From: Pseudonocardiaceae bacterium YIM PH 21723
GTDB taxonomy: Bacteria; Actinomycetota; Actinomycetes; Mycobacteriales; Pseudonocardiaceae
Length of the DNA stretch: 64,000 nucleotides
Assembly: GCA_003600225.1 (NCBI GenBank)
Contig: QZFT01000014.1
Span: forward strand, 107,476-171,475
Direction: 5' to 3'
The position numbers were made by a program, and so were the translations under genes. This document shows positions 47,140 to 56,488 of the stretch, piece by piece. The notes under the pieces were generated by a model. It was not told the origin of the DNA. It saw only the letters and a list, made by a program, of their open reading frames with translations, and searched no databases. Numbering within the stretch: the stretch's first letter is position 1; every line of letters begins with the position of its first letter.

Positions 47140-47972
47140 CGAACCATCTCCAACACGAATCAGCACGGACCCCGAGCGGTCTGTGCAGGTGCCGGATTAT
47201 TCGGTTGTCCGCAGGACTCGGGGCGTTCCAGCCGGGTGGCCGCTCGGAGACATCCCGGATAGAGCGCACCCCCAGTAGGTCCGCACGCGGTGAAGCCCGC
47301 TCAGGCTACTGCGAGATCAACCCGTGGGAGTAGGCCTTTCGGGAGGGAAACCGTCCCGGCTTGCGTCTGGCGGTCTGGTTAAAGGCGCTATGGGAGTCTG
47401 AGTGGTCGGGGTGCGTCTGGGCGGTTGTCGAAAGAGGGCTTTGGAGGGGGAGACGGGTGGGGCCCGCGTCTTTCCTGCCTGCGTGTTGGGTGGGGGCACG
47501 CCGGTCTGGGTGGTCGGGTGACCAGGCGTGATCGGGAAGTGGCGGTCGGGGTCTGGTGGTGCGCTCGATGGTGGGTGGGGTGACCGAGGGTTGCGATCTT
47601 GACCGTTGGGTCTGCGTCGGGACTCGCTCTCCGGGCTTGAGTCCACAGTGGACTGTCGGGTTGTTCCTGGTTAAAGACAAAATAGGGACCGATTTTTGTC
47701 TTTAACCAGGAACAACCAGAGGCCATTCACTCACAAGAACACCACCAGCCACGGCAGTCCCACCGGCACCACCTCAGGCCGTCAGAACCGGACTCCACCC
47801 CAACGCAACAGCCAGGCAGGAAAGAAGGGCGTGCCCCACCCGACTCTCTCCTCCAAAGCCATCTTTCGTCGACCGCCAGACCCGACACCAGCAGACGCGC
47901 AGCCCCGAAAACTAAGAACGTCGCGCTCGACCGACCTGGGGGTCATCGGGAGCGCGACGCACCATGACTGTA
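47140..47972. repeat. Repeat element C (about 47412-47886) in an 833-bp gap
   Basis: No gene seen in 47140-47972. The centre holds element C: left arm about 47412-47500 and right arm about 47812-47886 match the arms of A and B (GAAAGAGGGCTTTGGAGG; GTCTTTCCTGCCTGCG), but the core is different. It carries a separate 24-bp palindrome (47659-47717) and has no 30-bp units. A partial arm start (GCGTCTGGCGGTCTGG, 47363-47378) just outside suggests an older nested copy. 47140-47360 shows nothing recognisable. Confidence 0.75.
47659..47717. repeat. 24-bp perfect palindrome in element C
   Basis: Arms 47659-47682 and 47694-47717 are exact reverse complements, 11-nt loop. The arms end A4/T4 at the loop. 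The sequence (core CTGGTTAAAGAC) is unrelated to the GTCTTCAAGAC arms of A and B. Confidence 0.85.
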
Positions 47973-48269
47973 TCAGAGGGATTCGCTGCGGATGACATCG
48001 AGGTCGATGAACCGGGGTGGTTCCTCCAGCAACGCGACGAACTCCTCGTGCACCCGGGTGGTCTCCGGCAGCGCCGAGTTGGCCATCGCCACCTCGTACG
48101 ACGGGAACTCCAGGATCTCCATGAAGTGGGTCGGATCCTGGCGATCCCGGCCGACGGTGGTCCTCGTGGCCGTTCGCTTTCCGCCGGTCAGTTCGATCCA
48201 CCTGCTGAGCAGGTCCTGCACCTCGTCGGCCCTGGTGGTGCGGTAATCGATGATCTGGACGAACGCCAC
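47973..48269 (-). CDS. ABM-like ferredoxin-fold protein
   Basis: 98 residues. The opening MAFVQIIDYRTTRADEVQDLLSRWIELTGGKR and THFMEILEFPSYEVAMANSALPETTRVHEEFVALL suggest a dimeric alpha-beta-barrel (ABM/DUF3291-like) domain. Catalytic residues are not evident. The gene ends 86 bp beyond element C, and GtrA's stop lies 13 nt upstream on the same strand, so it is probably the last gene of the argA–gtrA unit. Function unknown. Confidence 0.72.
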   Translation of the reverse strand: MAFVQIIDYRTTRADEVQDLLSRWIELTGGKRTATRTTVGRDRQDPTHFMEILEFPSYEVAMANSALPETTRVHEEFVALLEEPPRFIDLDVIRSESL

Positions 48270-48282
48270 GGCATCCTCCTGG

Positions 48283-48768
48283 TCAGTCGTGCTGGAGCGT
48301 GTCCCGGAAGACCCAGAAGCGGGACAGCGTGTAGGTCAGCGTGGCGACACAGGCGCCGGCGATCAACCGGGAGATGGCCGGGTGCCAGCCGAGCAGCTCG
48401 GTCAGCTCCTTGGTGCCGAACACGCTGATGCAGAAGTCCAGCACCACGACCACGGCGAAGCGCATCGCCTGCGGGCCCGCCGGGGCGTGCGACTTGAAGT
48501 TCAGCGATCGGTTCAGCACGAAGTTCAGCGAGAAGGCCAGCACGTAGCCGATGGCGATGCAGGCCAGAAACGGCAGGTGGGTGGTCTTCTTGAGGGTCAG
48601 CAGGATGATCACGTCGATGCAGAAGGTGAACCCACCGAGCAACGCGAAGCCGATCAGCTCCGGGTCGATCCAGTTCTGCAGCCTGCCGGGAAGCCTGCGG
48701 TGAATGGCGGCTACGAAGCGTCCGGCGCGGTCGGCCAGCGTCGGACGGGAACCCAGGAGATCAGACAC
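48283..48768 (-). CDS. GtrA-family membrane protein
   Basis: 161 residues with four membrane helices. The GtrA pattern is LIGFALLGGFTFCIDVIILLTL (helix 1), FLACIAIGYVLAFSLNFVLNRSLNFKS (helix 2, with the conserved FxLNRxxxF), and the last helix ending TYTLSRFWVFRD. GtrA proteins flip or assist transfer of undecaprenyl-linked sugars for wall or surface polysaccharide glucosylation. No partner glycosyltransferase is seen here. The N-terminal 30 residues are cytosolic and basic. Confidence 0.92.
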   Translation of the reverse strand: MSDLLGSRPTLADRAGRFVAAIHRRLPGRLQNWIDPELIGFALLGGFTFCIDVIILLTLKKTTHLPFLACIAIGYVLAFSLNFVLNRSLNFKSHAPAGPQAMRFAVVVVLDFCISVFGTKELTELLGWHPAISRLIAGACVATLTYTLSRFWVFRDTLQHD

Positions 48769-48801
48769 GAATTCCAGAGTGCCATAGCCAGGTGAACGGA
48801 T

Positions 48802-49308
48802 TCAGATCAGCTGGCGAAGCATTCGCGTATTGCCCAGCGTGTTGGGCTTCACGTACGGCAGGTCCAGGAACTCGGCCATGCCCTCGTCCGCGGAGGCACG
48901 CATCTCCTCGTACACCTCGGCGCTGACCGGCGTCCCCTCGATGGCCACGAAGCCGTGCCGGGCGAAGAACCGCGTCTCGAAGGTCAGCACAAAGATCCGC
49001 CGCAGCCCCAGTTCGCCGGCGACGTCCAGCAGTTGTGACACGATCCGGTGACCCAGCCGGTGGCCGAGGGCCTGCTCCGCCACCGCGATGGTGCGGATCT
49101 CGGCGATGTCCTCCCAGAGCACGTGCAGCGCGCCGCAGCCCAGGACCTGGCCGCCGCGCTCGGCGACCCAGAACTCCTGAATGTCCTCGTACAGGGTCAC
49201 CAGGGGCTTGCTCAACAGGATGTTCTTCGCCGCGTAGCCGTCCACCAGCGCCTTGATCGCGCGCACGTCTCCGGTCCTCGCCCGGCGTACGACCACCTCG
49301 TCAGTCAC
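48802..49308 (-). CDS. argA: Amino-acid N-acetyltransferase (N-acetylglutamate synthase)
   Basis: 168 residues, a stand-alone GNAT enzyme like mycobacterial Rv2747. It forms N-acetyl-L-glutamate to open arginine synthesis. Key parts: [80 protein letters not shown] (acetyl-CoA loop) and [19 protein letters not shown]. Its location beside rimO/pgsA/clgR agrees with the mycobacterial order ftsK–argA–pgsA3–clgR–pspA. Leftward, divergent from rimO. Confidence 0.93.
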   Translation of the reverse strand: MTDEVVVRRARTGDVRAIKALVDGYAAKNILLSKPLVTLYEDIQEFWVAERGGQVLGCGALHVLWEDIAEIRTIAVAEQALGHRLGHRIVSQLLDVAGELGLRRIFVLTFETRFFARHGFVAIEGTPVSAEVYEEMRASADEGMAEFLDLPYVKPNTLGNTRMLRQLI

Positions 49309-49394
49309 CGGTCCAACCTAGTCCTGTGTGCCTCCTCACCTGCGCTGGACCTGCCCTCGTGCCGGGTCTGGCAGTGGCCGCCCCGCGTGGCGGT

Positions 49395-49409
49395 TACGCT
49401 GGTCGGGTG
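49395..49409 (+). promoter_or_regulatory. Leaderless promoter deciding the rimO start
   Basis: TACGCT (49395-49400), 6 nt, GTG 49407. The upstream codons from 49326 have no ribosome site and encode no conserved sequence. Confidence 0.65.
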
Positions 49410-50837
49410 CCCGAACCCACCACCACAACCCCGCGTCGCGTCGCCATGGTCACCCTCGGCTGCGCGCGCAACGAAGTCGACTCCGAAGAACTGGCCGGCA
49501 GGCTGACCGCCGGCGGCTGGGATCTGGTCGACGCCGACGAGAACGCCGACGTGGTGCTGGTGAACACCTGCGGATTCGTCGAGTCCGCGAAGAAGGACTC
49601 GGTCGACACGCTGCTGGCCGCGAGCGACACCGGAGCCAAGGTCGTCGCCGTCGGCTGTCTCGCCCAGCGCTACGGCAAGGAACTGGCCGACCAGCTGCCC
49701 GAGGCCAACGCGGTGCTCGGCTTCGACCACTACCCGGAGCTCTCCGACCGGCTGGACGACGTCCTCGCCGGTAAGAGCATCGCCTCGCATACCCCCGGCG
49801 ACCGGCGCACGCTGCTGCCGATCACCCCGGTGCAGCGGCCCAAGGCCGCCGAGGACGTCATCGTTCCCGGCCACGGCTGGATCCCGCGCACCCGGCTGGA
49901 CGACGGCCCGGTGGCCGCGCTGAAGATCGCCTCCGGCTGTGACCGGCGCTGTACCTTCTGCGCCATCCCGGCCTTCCGCGGGTCCTTCGTCTCCCGCACG
50001 CCGGAGGAGATCCTGAACGAGGCGGCCTGGCTGGCCTCGCAGGGTGCCCGCGAGGTGTTCCTGGTCAGCGAGAACTCCACGTCCTACGGCAAGGACCTCG
50101 GCGACGTGCGGCTGCTGGAGTCGCTGCTGCCCAAGCTGGCGGCGGTGCCCGGCCTCGACCGCGTCCGGGTGTCCTACCTGCAGCCGGCGGAGACCCGCCC
50201 CGGCCTGGTGCACGCCATCGCCACCACGCCCGGCGTCGCGGACTACTTCGACCTGTCCTTCCAGCACTCCAGCGAGACCGTGCTGCGCCGGATGAAGCGG
50301 TTCGGTTCCACCGACTCGTTCCTGGACCTGTGCACCCAGATCCGCGGCCTCGCCCCCAAGGCGGGTATCCGGACCAACTTCATCGTCGGCTTCCCCGGCG
50401 AGACCGAGGCGGATGTCGCCGAGCTGGAGCGGTTCCTGACCGGCGCCCGGCTGGACGCGGTGGGCGTGTTCGGCTACTCCGACGAGGACGGCACCGCCGC
50501 CGCCGACCTGGACGGCAAGCTGGACCAGGACACCATCGATGAGCGGGTCGCCCGCATCTCCAGCCTGGTCGAGGAACTCACCGCGCAGCGCGCCGAGGAC
50601 CGGATCGGCGACGAGGTGATCGTGCTGGTGGAGCGCCTGGAAGACGACGAGGACGACCTCGCCGGCCGGGCCGCTCACCAGGCGCCCGAGGTCGACGGTG
50701 AGTGTGTGTTCACTTCAAGCGACATCGACATCGACGAGATCGAGGTCGGCGACCTGGTGCGGTGCCGGGTCGAGGCGGCCGAGGGAGTGGATCTGTGCGT
50801 GCGTGCCCTGGAGATTCTGCCGAGGCAGCCGCGGTGA
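49407..50837 (+). CDS. rimO: Ribosomal protein S12 methylthiotransferase
   Basis: 476 residues. RimO adds a methylthio group to Asp89 of S12 using two [4Fe-4S] clusters. The MTTase domain has its three cysteines in TLGCARN (C19), NTCGFVES (C55) and AVGCLAQ (C84). The radical-SAM motif is CDRRCTFC (178-185). A TRAM domain ends the protein ([28 protein letters not shown] … [13 protein letters not shown]). The pgsA start overlaps its stop (GTGA), which begins a tightly packed block. Confidence 0.97.
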   Translation: MPEPTTTTPRRVAMVTLGCARNEVDSEELAGRLTAGGWDLVDADENADVVLVNTCGFVESAKKDSVDTLLAASDTGAKVVAVGCLAQRYGKELADQLPEANAVLGFDHYPELSDRLDDVLAGKSIASHTPGDRRTLLPITPVQRPKAAEDVIVPGHGWIPRTRLDDGPVAALKIASGCDRRCTFCAIPAFRGSFVSRTPEEILNEAAWLASQGAREVFLVSENSTSYGKDLGDVRLLESLLPKLAAVPGLDRVRVSYLQPAETRPGLVHAIATTPGVADYFDLSFQHSSETVLRRMKRFGSTDSFLDLCTQIRGLAPKAGIRTNFIVGFPGETEADVAELERFLTGARLDAVGVFGYSDEDGTAAADLDGKLDQDTIDERVARISSLVEELTAQRAEDRIGDEVIVLVERLEDDEDDLAGRAAHQAPEVDGECVFTSSDIDIDEIEVGDLVRCRVEAAEGVDLCVRALEILPRQPR

Positions 50838-51415
50838 GCCAAGGCGGCTCCAGCGCCCCCTTCGTGCTGAACCTGCCCAACGTGCTCACCCTGAGCCGGA
50901 TCGTGCTGGTTCCGGTGTTCGCGGTGGCACTGCTCATCGAGAACGGCACGAATCCCTGGTGGCGGCTGGCCGCCTTCGCGATCTTCGCGATCGCCGCGGT
51001 GACCGACCGGATCGACGGTGACCTGGCCCGCAAGCGCGGGCAGGTCACCGAATTCGGCAAACTGATGGACCCGATCGCGGACAAGGCGTTGATCGGCGCC
51101 GCGTTGTTCGGCCTGTCCTGGCTGGGCGAACTGCCCTGGTGGGTCACGGCGGTGATCGTGTTCCGGGAGGCCGCCATCACGATCATGCGGTTGATCGTGC
51201 TGCGGCACGGGGTCATCGCGGCCAGTCGTGGCGGCAAGGCGAAGACCGTCTTCCAGGTCTGCGCGCTCGCCCTGTTCATCTTCCCGCTGTACGTGTTGAT
51301 CGACTGGGCCGGTCCGGTGCGCTGGACCTTCCTGGTGATCGCGCTGCTGCTCACCGTCGGCACCGGCCTGGACTACGCCATGCAGGCCTTCCGGGCGCGG
51401 GCGGCCAGGGCATGA
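50834..51415 (+). CDS. pgsA: CDP-diacylglycerol–glycerol-3-phosphate 3-phosphatidyltransferase
   Basis: 193 residues from GTG 50834. It makes phosphatidylglycerol phosphate at the membrane from CDP-diacylglycerol. The CDP-alcohol phosphotransferase motif D-x2-DG-x2-AR-x8-G-x3-D-x3-D is perfect (D58, D61, G75, D79, D83) in [20 protein letters not shown] and the following DPIAD. Six membrane helices are predicted. It overlaps rimO (GTGA) and pncC (ATGA). In mycobacteria the corresponding pgsA3 is next to clgR. Confidence 0.96.
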   Translation: MSQGGSSAPFVLNLPNVLTLSRIVLVPVFAVALLIENGTNPWWRLAAFAIFAIAAVTDRIDGDLARKRGQVTEFGKLMDPIADKALIGAALFGLSWLGELPWWVTAVIVFREAAITIMRLIVLRHGVIAASRGGKAKTVFQVCALALFIFPLYVLIDWAGPVRWTFLVIALLLTVGTGLDYAMQAFRARAARA

Positions 51416-51873
51416 TCGCCGAGGGCCTGGTCGCGGCGCTGCGTGAGCGCGGCCAGACCATCGCGGTGGCCGAGTCGCTCACCGCGGGCCTGCTCGGCGC
51501 CACCATCGCCCAGGTGCCCGGTGCCAGCGCCGTGCTGCGCGGTGGCCTGATCGTCTACGCGACGGACCTTAAGTCGAAACTCGCGGGCGTGGACGAGGAA
51601 CTCCTCGCCGTGCACGGCCCGGTGCACCCCGATGTGGCCAGCCAGTTGGCCCAGGGAGCCCGGGAACGCTGTTACTCCGATTGGGGGGTTGGGCTGACCG
51701 GAGTCGCCGGTCCTGGTCCACAGGATGGGATCGAGGCGGGCACCGTGTACATCGGGTTGTCCGGGCCCGGCCGTTTCGACGCCGTTCACCACCGGTTTTC
51801 CGGTGATCGGGAGAACGTTCGGCAGGAAGCCGTGCGTGCCGCGATTCAGATTGTGACGTTCGCCCTCGGCTGA
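51412..51873 (+). CDS. pncC: CinA C-terminal domain: nicotinamide-nucleotide amidohydrolase
   Basis: 153 residues, start overlapping the pgsA stop (ATGA). The stand-alone CinA-C domain is shown by TIAVAESLTAGLLGATIAQVPGAS (Ser of the family loop), GGLIVYATDLKSKLAGVDEELL, the GVGLTGVAGPGPQDGIEAGTVYIGL block and the end SGDRENVRQEAVRAAI. PncC deamidates nicotinamide mononucleotide to recycle pyridine nucleotides. It is part of the rimO–pgsA–pncC–clgR group conserved in actinobacteria. Confidence 0.95.
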   Translation: MIAEGLVAALRERGQTIAVAESLTAGLLGATIAQVPGASAVLRGGLIVYATDLKSKLAGVDEELLAVHGPVHPDVASQLAQGARERCYSDWGVGLTGVAGPGPQDGIEAGTVYIGLSGPGRFDAVHHRFSGDRENVRQEAVRAAIQIVTFALG

Positions 51874-51951
51874 GCCTCGGAGCAAAACGGTGCTTTGATG
51901 CGTTGGGATGGGTAACGTGGTCGGTAATACCTGGGCGGAAGGAGCCTCGCG

Positions 51952-52338
51952 ATGGCTGTTTTGCTGCGTGAAGCGATCGGTGAGCGACTCCGTCGCGCTC
52001 GGACGGACCAGAACCGGACGCTGCGGGAGGTGTCCCGGGCTGCCCGGGTGAGCCTCGGCTATCTGTCCGAAGTGGAGCGTGGCCGCAAGGAGGCCTCCAG
52101 CGAACTGCTGGCCTCCATCTGCGATGCCCTGGAACTGCCGCTGCCGAACCTGCTGGGCAATGTCGCCGCCGATCTGGCCGTCACCACCGGCGCTCCGGTT
52201 CCGGTTCAGGCACCGGCGGCCAAGGTCAGCGCGTACGCGTCCACCGGCAGCGATGCCGGGATCCTGCTGTCCCCGGCGCTCACCCACCGGCTTTCGGTCG
52301 CGGTCACCGATCAGAACAAGGCCATCGCCGCCGCCTGA
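51952..52338 (+). CDS. clgR: ClgR-type XRE transcriptional regulator
   Basis: 128 residues from ATG 51952 (GGAAGGAG upstream). Helix-turn-helix about 9-67 ([54 protein letters not shown]) matches ClgR, which activates clp protease genes and, in mycobacteria, the pspA envelope-stress operon. The C-terminal [12 protein letters not shown] is a hydrophobic tail of the type recognised by ClpXP in Streptomyces ClgR (ends in AA). The family dyad was not found in its own promoter. Confidence 0.93.
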   Translation: MAVLLREAIGERLRRARTDQNRTLREVSRAARVSLGYLSEVERGRKEASSELLASICDALELPLPNLLGNVAADLAVTTGAPVPVQAPAAKVSAYASTGSDAGILLSPALTHRLSVAVTDQNKAIAAA

Positions 52339-52368
52339 CTTGTTGTGGCCCCGCAAAGGGGTCCCGGA

Positions 52369-52407
52369 GTTGACGAGTTTCGGGAAAAGCACCCGAAACT
52401 CGTCAAC
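52369..52407. terminator. GTTGACGAGTTTCGGG palindrome, copy 2
   Basis: Perfect 16-bp stem (52369-52384 with 52392-52407) with loop AAAAGCA, after clgR. It is the inverted counterpart of 18873-18911. Confidence 0.8.
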
Positions 52408-52475
52408 TTCGGACTACAACAGTGCCCGCAGTGGAGCGTGGCAAGGTCACCTGCAACGATGGTCACGCGGGGGCA

Positions 52476-52502
52476 GGGAACTCTCGCGGGTGCTTGCAAG
52501 TT
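52476..52502 (+). promoter_or_regulatory. ECF (SigE-type) promoter candidate for pspA
   Basis: GGGAAC (52476-52481), 18 nt, GTT (52500-52502), matching the GGAAC…GTT layout of ECF sigma factors. The pspA ATG lies 53 nt downstream. Confidence 0.55.
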
Positions 52503-52554
52503 GGCTAGTCGGAGCACCGCATCGGGACCGGGAAGCGAGAGAGCAGGCGCAACT

Positions 52555-53355
52555 ATGGCCAATCCGTTCGTCAAGGGCTGGAAGTACCTGATGGCGTCCT
52601 TCTCGTCGAAGATCGACGAGCATGCCGACCCCAAGGTGCAGATCCAGCAGGCCATCGAGGAGGCGCAGCGTCAGCACCAGGCGCTGTCCCAGCAGGCGGC
52701 CGCGGTGATCGGCAATCAGCGTCAGCTGGAGCTCAAGCTCAACCGCCAGCTCGGTGAGGTGGAGAAGCTCCAGGCCTCCACCCAGCAGGCGCTGCGGCTG
52801 GCCGACCAGGCTCGCGCGCAGGGCGACGCCACCAAGGCGGGCCAGTACGAGCAGTCCGCCCAGGCCTTCGCCACCCAGCTGGTGACCGCCGAGCAGTCGA
52901 TCGAAGACCTCAAGGTGCTGCACGACGGCGCGCTGCAGTCCGCCGCCGCCGCGAAGCAGGCCGTGGAGCGCAACTCCATGGTGCTGCAGCAGAAGCTCGC
53001 CGAGCGCACCAAGCTGCTCAGCCAGCTGGAGCAGGCCAAGATGCAGGAGCAGGTCTCCGCGTCGCTGAACTCGATGAGCGAGCTGGCCGCGCCGGGCAAC
53101 ACGCCCTCGCTGGACGAGGTGCGGGACAAGATCGAGAAGCGGTACACCACCGCGCTGGGCTCCGCCGAACTGGCGCAGAACTCGGTGCAGGGCCGGATGC
53201 TGGAGGTGCAGCAGTCCACCCTCGACATGGCCGGCAACGCTCGCCTCGAGCAGCTGCGTGCCTCGATGGGTGGCGGCACCCCGCAGATCACCCCGGGTCA
53301 GGCGACCCCGCAGATCAACCCGGCTCAGAACGAGCAGAAGCCGCAGCAGGCCTGA
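52555..53355 (+). CDS. pspA: PspA/IM30 phage-shock protein
   Basis: 266 residues, almost entirely helical with heptad patterns. PspA coats damaged inner membrane and signals envelope stress; the mycobacterial homologue is the 35-kDa antigen. The N-terminal membrane-binding helix [38 protein letters not shown] is canonical. The last 35 residues are Gln/Pro/Thr-rich. It lies directly after clgR with a candidate ECF promoter and is coupled to pspM (TGATG), as in mycobacteria. Confidence 0.95.
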   Translation: MANPFVKGWKYLMASFSSKIDEHADPKVQIQQAIEEAQRQHQALSQQAAAVIGNQRQLELKLNRQLGEVEKLQASTQQALRLADQARAQGDATKAGQYEQSAQAFATQLVTAEQSIEDLKVLHDGALQSAAAAKQAVERNSMVLQQKLAERTKLLSQLEQAKMQEQVSASLNSMSELAAPGNTPSLDEVRDKIEKRYTTALGSAELAQNSVQGRMLEVQQSTLDMAGNARLEQLRASMGGGTPQITPGQATPQINPAQNEQKPQQA

Positions 53356-54083
53356 TGGGCAAACTCTCCTTGGCGCGGGTCGGACCGTATCTCGATACGG
53401 TCCGCCGCGTCGTGGGGGAGTGGAGCGACCCGCGGGCCCGGTTGCTGCGTAAACGACGGGCCGCCCGGCAGCATGTGATCACCTGGTCGATGTTCAGCGT
53501 GCCCAGCGGGATCGCCACCTTCTTCGTGGGCACCGAGCCCACTCTGGAGTTCTCCGAGTTCGCCCTGGGGGGCTTCTCCGCGCTCACCGCCGCGGCGGCG
53601 GTGTCCGCCGGCCTCTACCTGCGCGAGCTGCATCGCAGGCCACTGCCCGCCGCGCCCCGGCCGCGACCGGGATCCGGATCGCTCGCCGTGGCACCGTTGC
53701 GCCGCCTCGACGAGGCCGAGCGCGGGCTAGGACGCGCGTTGGAACTGCTCACCGACACCTTGCCCACCGACTCCATCACGTCCGCGCGGGACAGCGCCGA
53801 TCGTTCGGCCGTCGCACTACGGGGGCTGGCCGATCGGCTGATCGCCGTCGAAGGGGCCAGGGACGTCTGCCCGCCCGCGCAACGCGGTCCGCTGGTGGAC
53901 GCCGTCCGGCGGCTGCGGGCGCAGCTCGACGAGGGCATCGACAGTTACGCGAGCCTGGTCGCCGCGGCCGGCCGGGCACTCGCCGCCGGTACCCGGCACG
54001 CCGAACCCCTGGAACTGCGCGAGGCCACCGATCATCTGGCGGGGCTGGCCATCGCGCTGACCGAGTTGTCGGGTTCCAGCTGA
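53355..54083 (+). CDS. pspM: Membrane protein of the Psp system (PspM-like)
   Basis: 242 residues, ATG overlapping the pspA stop (TGATG). Two membrane helices (about 41-59 and 69-88) form a hairpin, after a basic cytosolic N-terminus (ARLLRKRRAARQH). The remainder is a helical cytosolic domain with AERGLGRALELLTDTL and DAVRRLRAQLDEGIDSYASLVAAAG. Position and topology match Rv2743c (PspM), which anchors PspA to the membrane. The pspN-like third gene is not present. Confidence 0.85.
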   Translation: MGKLSLARVGPYLDTVRRVVGEWSDPRARLLRKRRAARQHVITWSMFSVPSGIATFFVGTEPTLEFSEFALGGFSALTAAAAVSAGLYLRELHRRPLPAAPRPRPGSGSLAVAPLRRLDEAERGLGRALELLTDTLPTDSITSARDSADRSAVALRGLADRLIAVEGARDVCPPAQRGPLVDAVRRLRAQLDEGIDSYASLVAAAGRALAAGTRHAEPLELREATDHLAGLAIALTELSGSS

Positions 54084-54277
54084 TCACCTATGGCTAGTCA
54101 ACCGACACATATGGCTCTGTAACCACTCCGTGATGTTGCCGATACACTCTGCCTCGGCTACTCCGCCGTTCGGCTCAACGAACTGCTCTGACGGACGCCG
54201 ATCCGGGGTGTTGACCCCGGTGCAACAGAACGGCAACAGGTGATCGTGCCCGGCTTCGGCCCGATAGGGGTGTGGGC
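54084..54277 (+). promoter_or_regulatory. Leader of the nucleobase permease with hairpin
   Basis: CCGGGGT-GTTG-ACCCCGG (54203-54220) is a 7-bp hairpin about 55 nt before the start codon. TACACT (54145-54150) may be the -10 box. AGGGG at 54266-54270 is the ribosome site. No pyrR-type attenuator was recognised. Confidence 0.45.
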
Positions 54278-55690
54278 ATGCCATCATCTGCTGCGAGTTC
54301 ATCGACCGAGTGGGAGGCCTCGGCCTTGGCTTTGTGGACCCTGCATGGCGACGGTCGTCGGGTGGCCGACGGCGATGTCGTCGAGCCTCAGGAGAGACTG
54401 AGCTGGCCGCTCACCATCGGATTCGGCATCCAGCACCTGCTGGTCATGTTCAGCGCCACCGTGCTCGTGCCGGTCACGCTGACCAAGACGACCGGTGGCG
54501 ACTTCTCGGTCACCACGACGCTGCTGTTCTCCGGCATCGGTACCCTGCTCTTCCTGCTGCTGACCAAGGGAAAAGTGCCCGCGATCATCGGGTCCTCGTT
54601 CGCCTTCCTGGTCCCGGCGCAGAACGCGCTCATCCCCAGCGGGGACGGAACTCTCGCCACTCCGGCACAGATCTTCGGCGCGATCATCGTGGTCGGCCTG
54701 CTGGTGGCCACGATCGGCCTGGCGGTGAAGTCCCTGGGAGCCAACCTGATCGAGGTGATGTTCCCGCCGCTGGTCACCGGCACGGTCGTGATGATCATCG
54801 GTCTGCAGCTGGCCAAACCGGCCATCAACAACTTCCACCCGGCACACAGCGCTTCGTTGCAGCTCAACTCGGTGGCGGTCGGCTCGGTGACACTGGCCAT
54901 CATCCTCGTGCTGTCCGCGGCCAAGGGGGTCTTCTCCCGGTTCGCCGTGCTGATCGGTGTGGCGGTCGGCTGGGTGGTCGCCGCGTTCACCAACAACCTG
55001 GACCCGAACGCGGTGCGCAAGTTGCACGAGGACCCCTGGTTCGGCCTGCCGAAGCTCACCGGGCATGTGGAGTTCGCGCCGACCAGCATGGTCGTCCTGC
55101 TGCCCGTGGTGATCGTGCTCATCGCCGAGAACGTGGGGCACGTCAAGGCGATCGCCACCATCACCGGGCGCAATCTGGACAAGCGGGTGGGCAACTCGCT
55201 GATCGGTGAGGGCCTGGCCACCGCGCTGGCGGGCTGGGGCGGTGGTTCCGGAACCACCACCTACGCGGAGAACATCGGCGTGATGGCGGTGACCAAGATC
55301 TACTCCACCGCGGCGTACGTGGTGGCGGCCTGCACGGCGATCCTGGTCTCCTTCTCGCCGAAGTTCGGTGCGTTGATCTACACGGTGCCGGACGGCGCGC
55401 TCGGCGGTGCGGCCATCGTGCTGTTCGGCATGATCGCGATGATCGGAATCCGGATCTGGGCGGACGGCAAGGTGCGCCTGTCCGACCCGGTGAATCTGGT
55501 GTGCGCCGGCGCCGCGCTGATCATCGCGCTGGGCGACTTCGAGATCACCTATGACACGGTGACCATCGGCTCGGTGCTGTGGGCCACCGTCGGCATCGTG
55601 GTGCTCTACCCGATCCTGCGCCGGCTGCACGGCCGCACCCATCACCCGGATACCGACGAGCCGGCCGCAGAGCAGCCGAACGCCACCTGA
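54278..55690 (+). CDS. NCS2-family uracil/xanthine:cation symporter
   Basis: 470 residues from ATG 54278 (AGGGG 7 nt upstream). About 14 membrane helices. NCS2 features: LTIGFGIQHLLVMFSATVLVPV, GSSFAFLVPAQ, the conserved Glu in VIVLIAENVGHVKAIATITGRN, and the substrate motif GWGGGSGTTTYAENIGVMAVTKIYS. The UraA/RutG branch takes up uracil; the xanthine branch has a Gln in the equivalent place. The Asn-Ile-Gly after the Glu in TYAENIG is typical of the uracil group. A single-gene unit. Confidence 0.93.
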   Translation: MPSSAASSSTEWEASALALWTLHGDGRRVADGDVVEPQERLSWPLTIGFGIQHLLVMFSATVLVPVTLTKTTGGDFSVTTTLLFSGIGTLLFLLLTKGKVPAIIGSSFAFLVPAQNALIPSGDGTLATPAQIFGAIIVVGLLVATIGLAVKSLGANLIEVMFPPLVTGTVVMIIGLQLAKPAINNFHPAHSASLQLNSVAVGSVTLAIILVLSAAKGVFSRFAVLIGVAVGWVVAAFTNNLDPNAVRKLHEDPWFGLPKLTGHVEFAPTSMVVLLPVVIVLIAENVGHVKAIATITGRNLDKRVGNSLIGEGLATALAGWGGGSGTTTYAENIGVMAVTKIYSTAAYVVAACTAILVSFSPKFGALIYTVPDGALGGAAIVLFGMIAMIGIRIWADGKVRLSDPVNLVCAGAALIIALGDFEITYDTVTIGSVLWATVGIVVLYPILRRLHGRTHHPDTDEPAAEQPNAT

Positions 55691-55710
55691 GCACTTTCTG
55701 CAGAATCTGT

Positions 55711-56487
55711 TCAGCCCTGACAGCGGGGGCAGAGCCAGACGTTCCGCGCGGTGACGCCCGTGCCCTGGACGTGGCGTTCGATCCGGCTCCGGCAGCGCAG
55801 ACAGGCCTTGCCGCCGCGCTCGTAGACCCAGAGCTGCCTGCCCCGCCCCAGGTCGCCGGTGGTGGACCGTTCTGGGCGCCAGGCGTTGACCAGCAGGAGC
55901 TTCCGGGCCAGGGCCACGACCGCCGCCGGATCCACGGTGGATACCGGGGCGAAGGGGGAGACGCGCAGCAGGAAACAGATCTCCGCGCGGTACACGTTCC
56001 CGACGCCGGCCATGATCCGCTGGTCCAGCAGGGCCAGGCCCAGCTCCTGGTCACCGTCAGCGCTCAGCCGATGTACCGCCTCCGCCGGATCCCAGTCCTC
56101 AGCCAGCAGGTCCGGGCCCAGGTGGCCGACCAGCCTGCCCTCGTCGGCAGTGGGCAGCAGTTCCAGGTCGTGCAGCAGGAAGCCGACCGCCACATGGTTC
56201 GCGGTGGCCAGGATCGCGCGGATCTGATGATCGGGCCGGGAGAAGCGTGCTCCGGGGCGATACAGGTGAAAGGAGCCGTCCATCTTGAAGTGGCTGTGCA
56301 GGCTCAGGCCGTCCGTGAAGCGGGTGAACAGGTGCTTGCCCACCGAGGCCACGCCGGACACCTCACGGCCGGTGAGATCCACCGTGGACAGCCGTGGGTG
56401 ACGGAGTTCACCGCGCGTCAGCCGCCGGCCGGACAGGGCCTCGTCGAGGCGTTTCCCGGACAGGAAGACCGTGTCGCCCTCGGGCAA
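55711..56487 (-). CDS. Fpg/Nei-family DNA glycosylase (Nei2-like endonuclease VIII)
   Basis: 258 residues. The N-terminus MPEGDTVFLSGKRLDEAL provides the catalytic Pro2-Glu3 of the Nei branch. H2TH motif MAGVGNVYRAEICFLLRVSP (about 162-181) and a zinc finger CLRCRSRIERHVQGTGVTARN … CPRC at the end are intact. The enzyme removes oxidised pyrimidines and nicks by beta/delta-elimination. It is preceded by a ParA-like gene with a 1-nt gap and follows the permease convergently. Confidence 0.95.
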   Translation of the reverse strand: MPEGDTVFLSGKRLDEALSGRRLTRGELRHPRLSTVDLTGREVSGVASVGKHLFTRFTDGLSLHSHFKMDGSFHLYRPGARFSRPDHQIRAILATANHVAVGFLLHDLELLPTADEGRLVGHLGPDLLAEDWDPAEAVHRLSADGDQELGLALLDQRIMAGVGNVYRAEICFLLRVSPFAPVSTVDPAAVVALARKLLLVNAWRPERSTTGDLGRGRQLWVYERGGKACLRCRSRIERHVQGTGVTARNVWLCPRCQG

Positions 56488-56488
56488 G

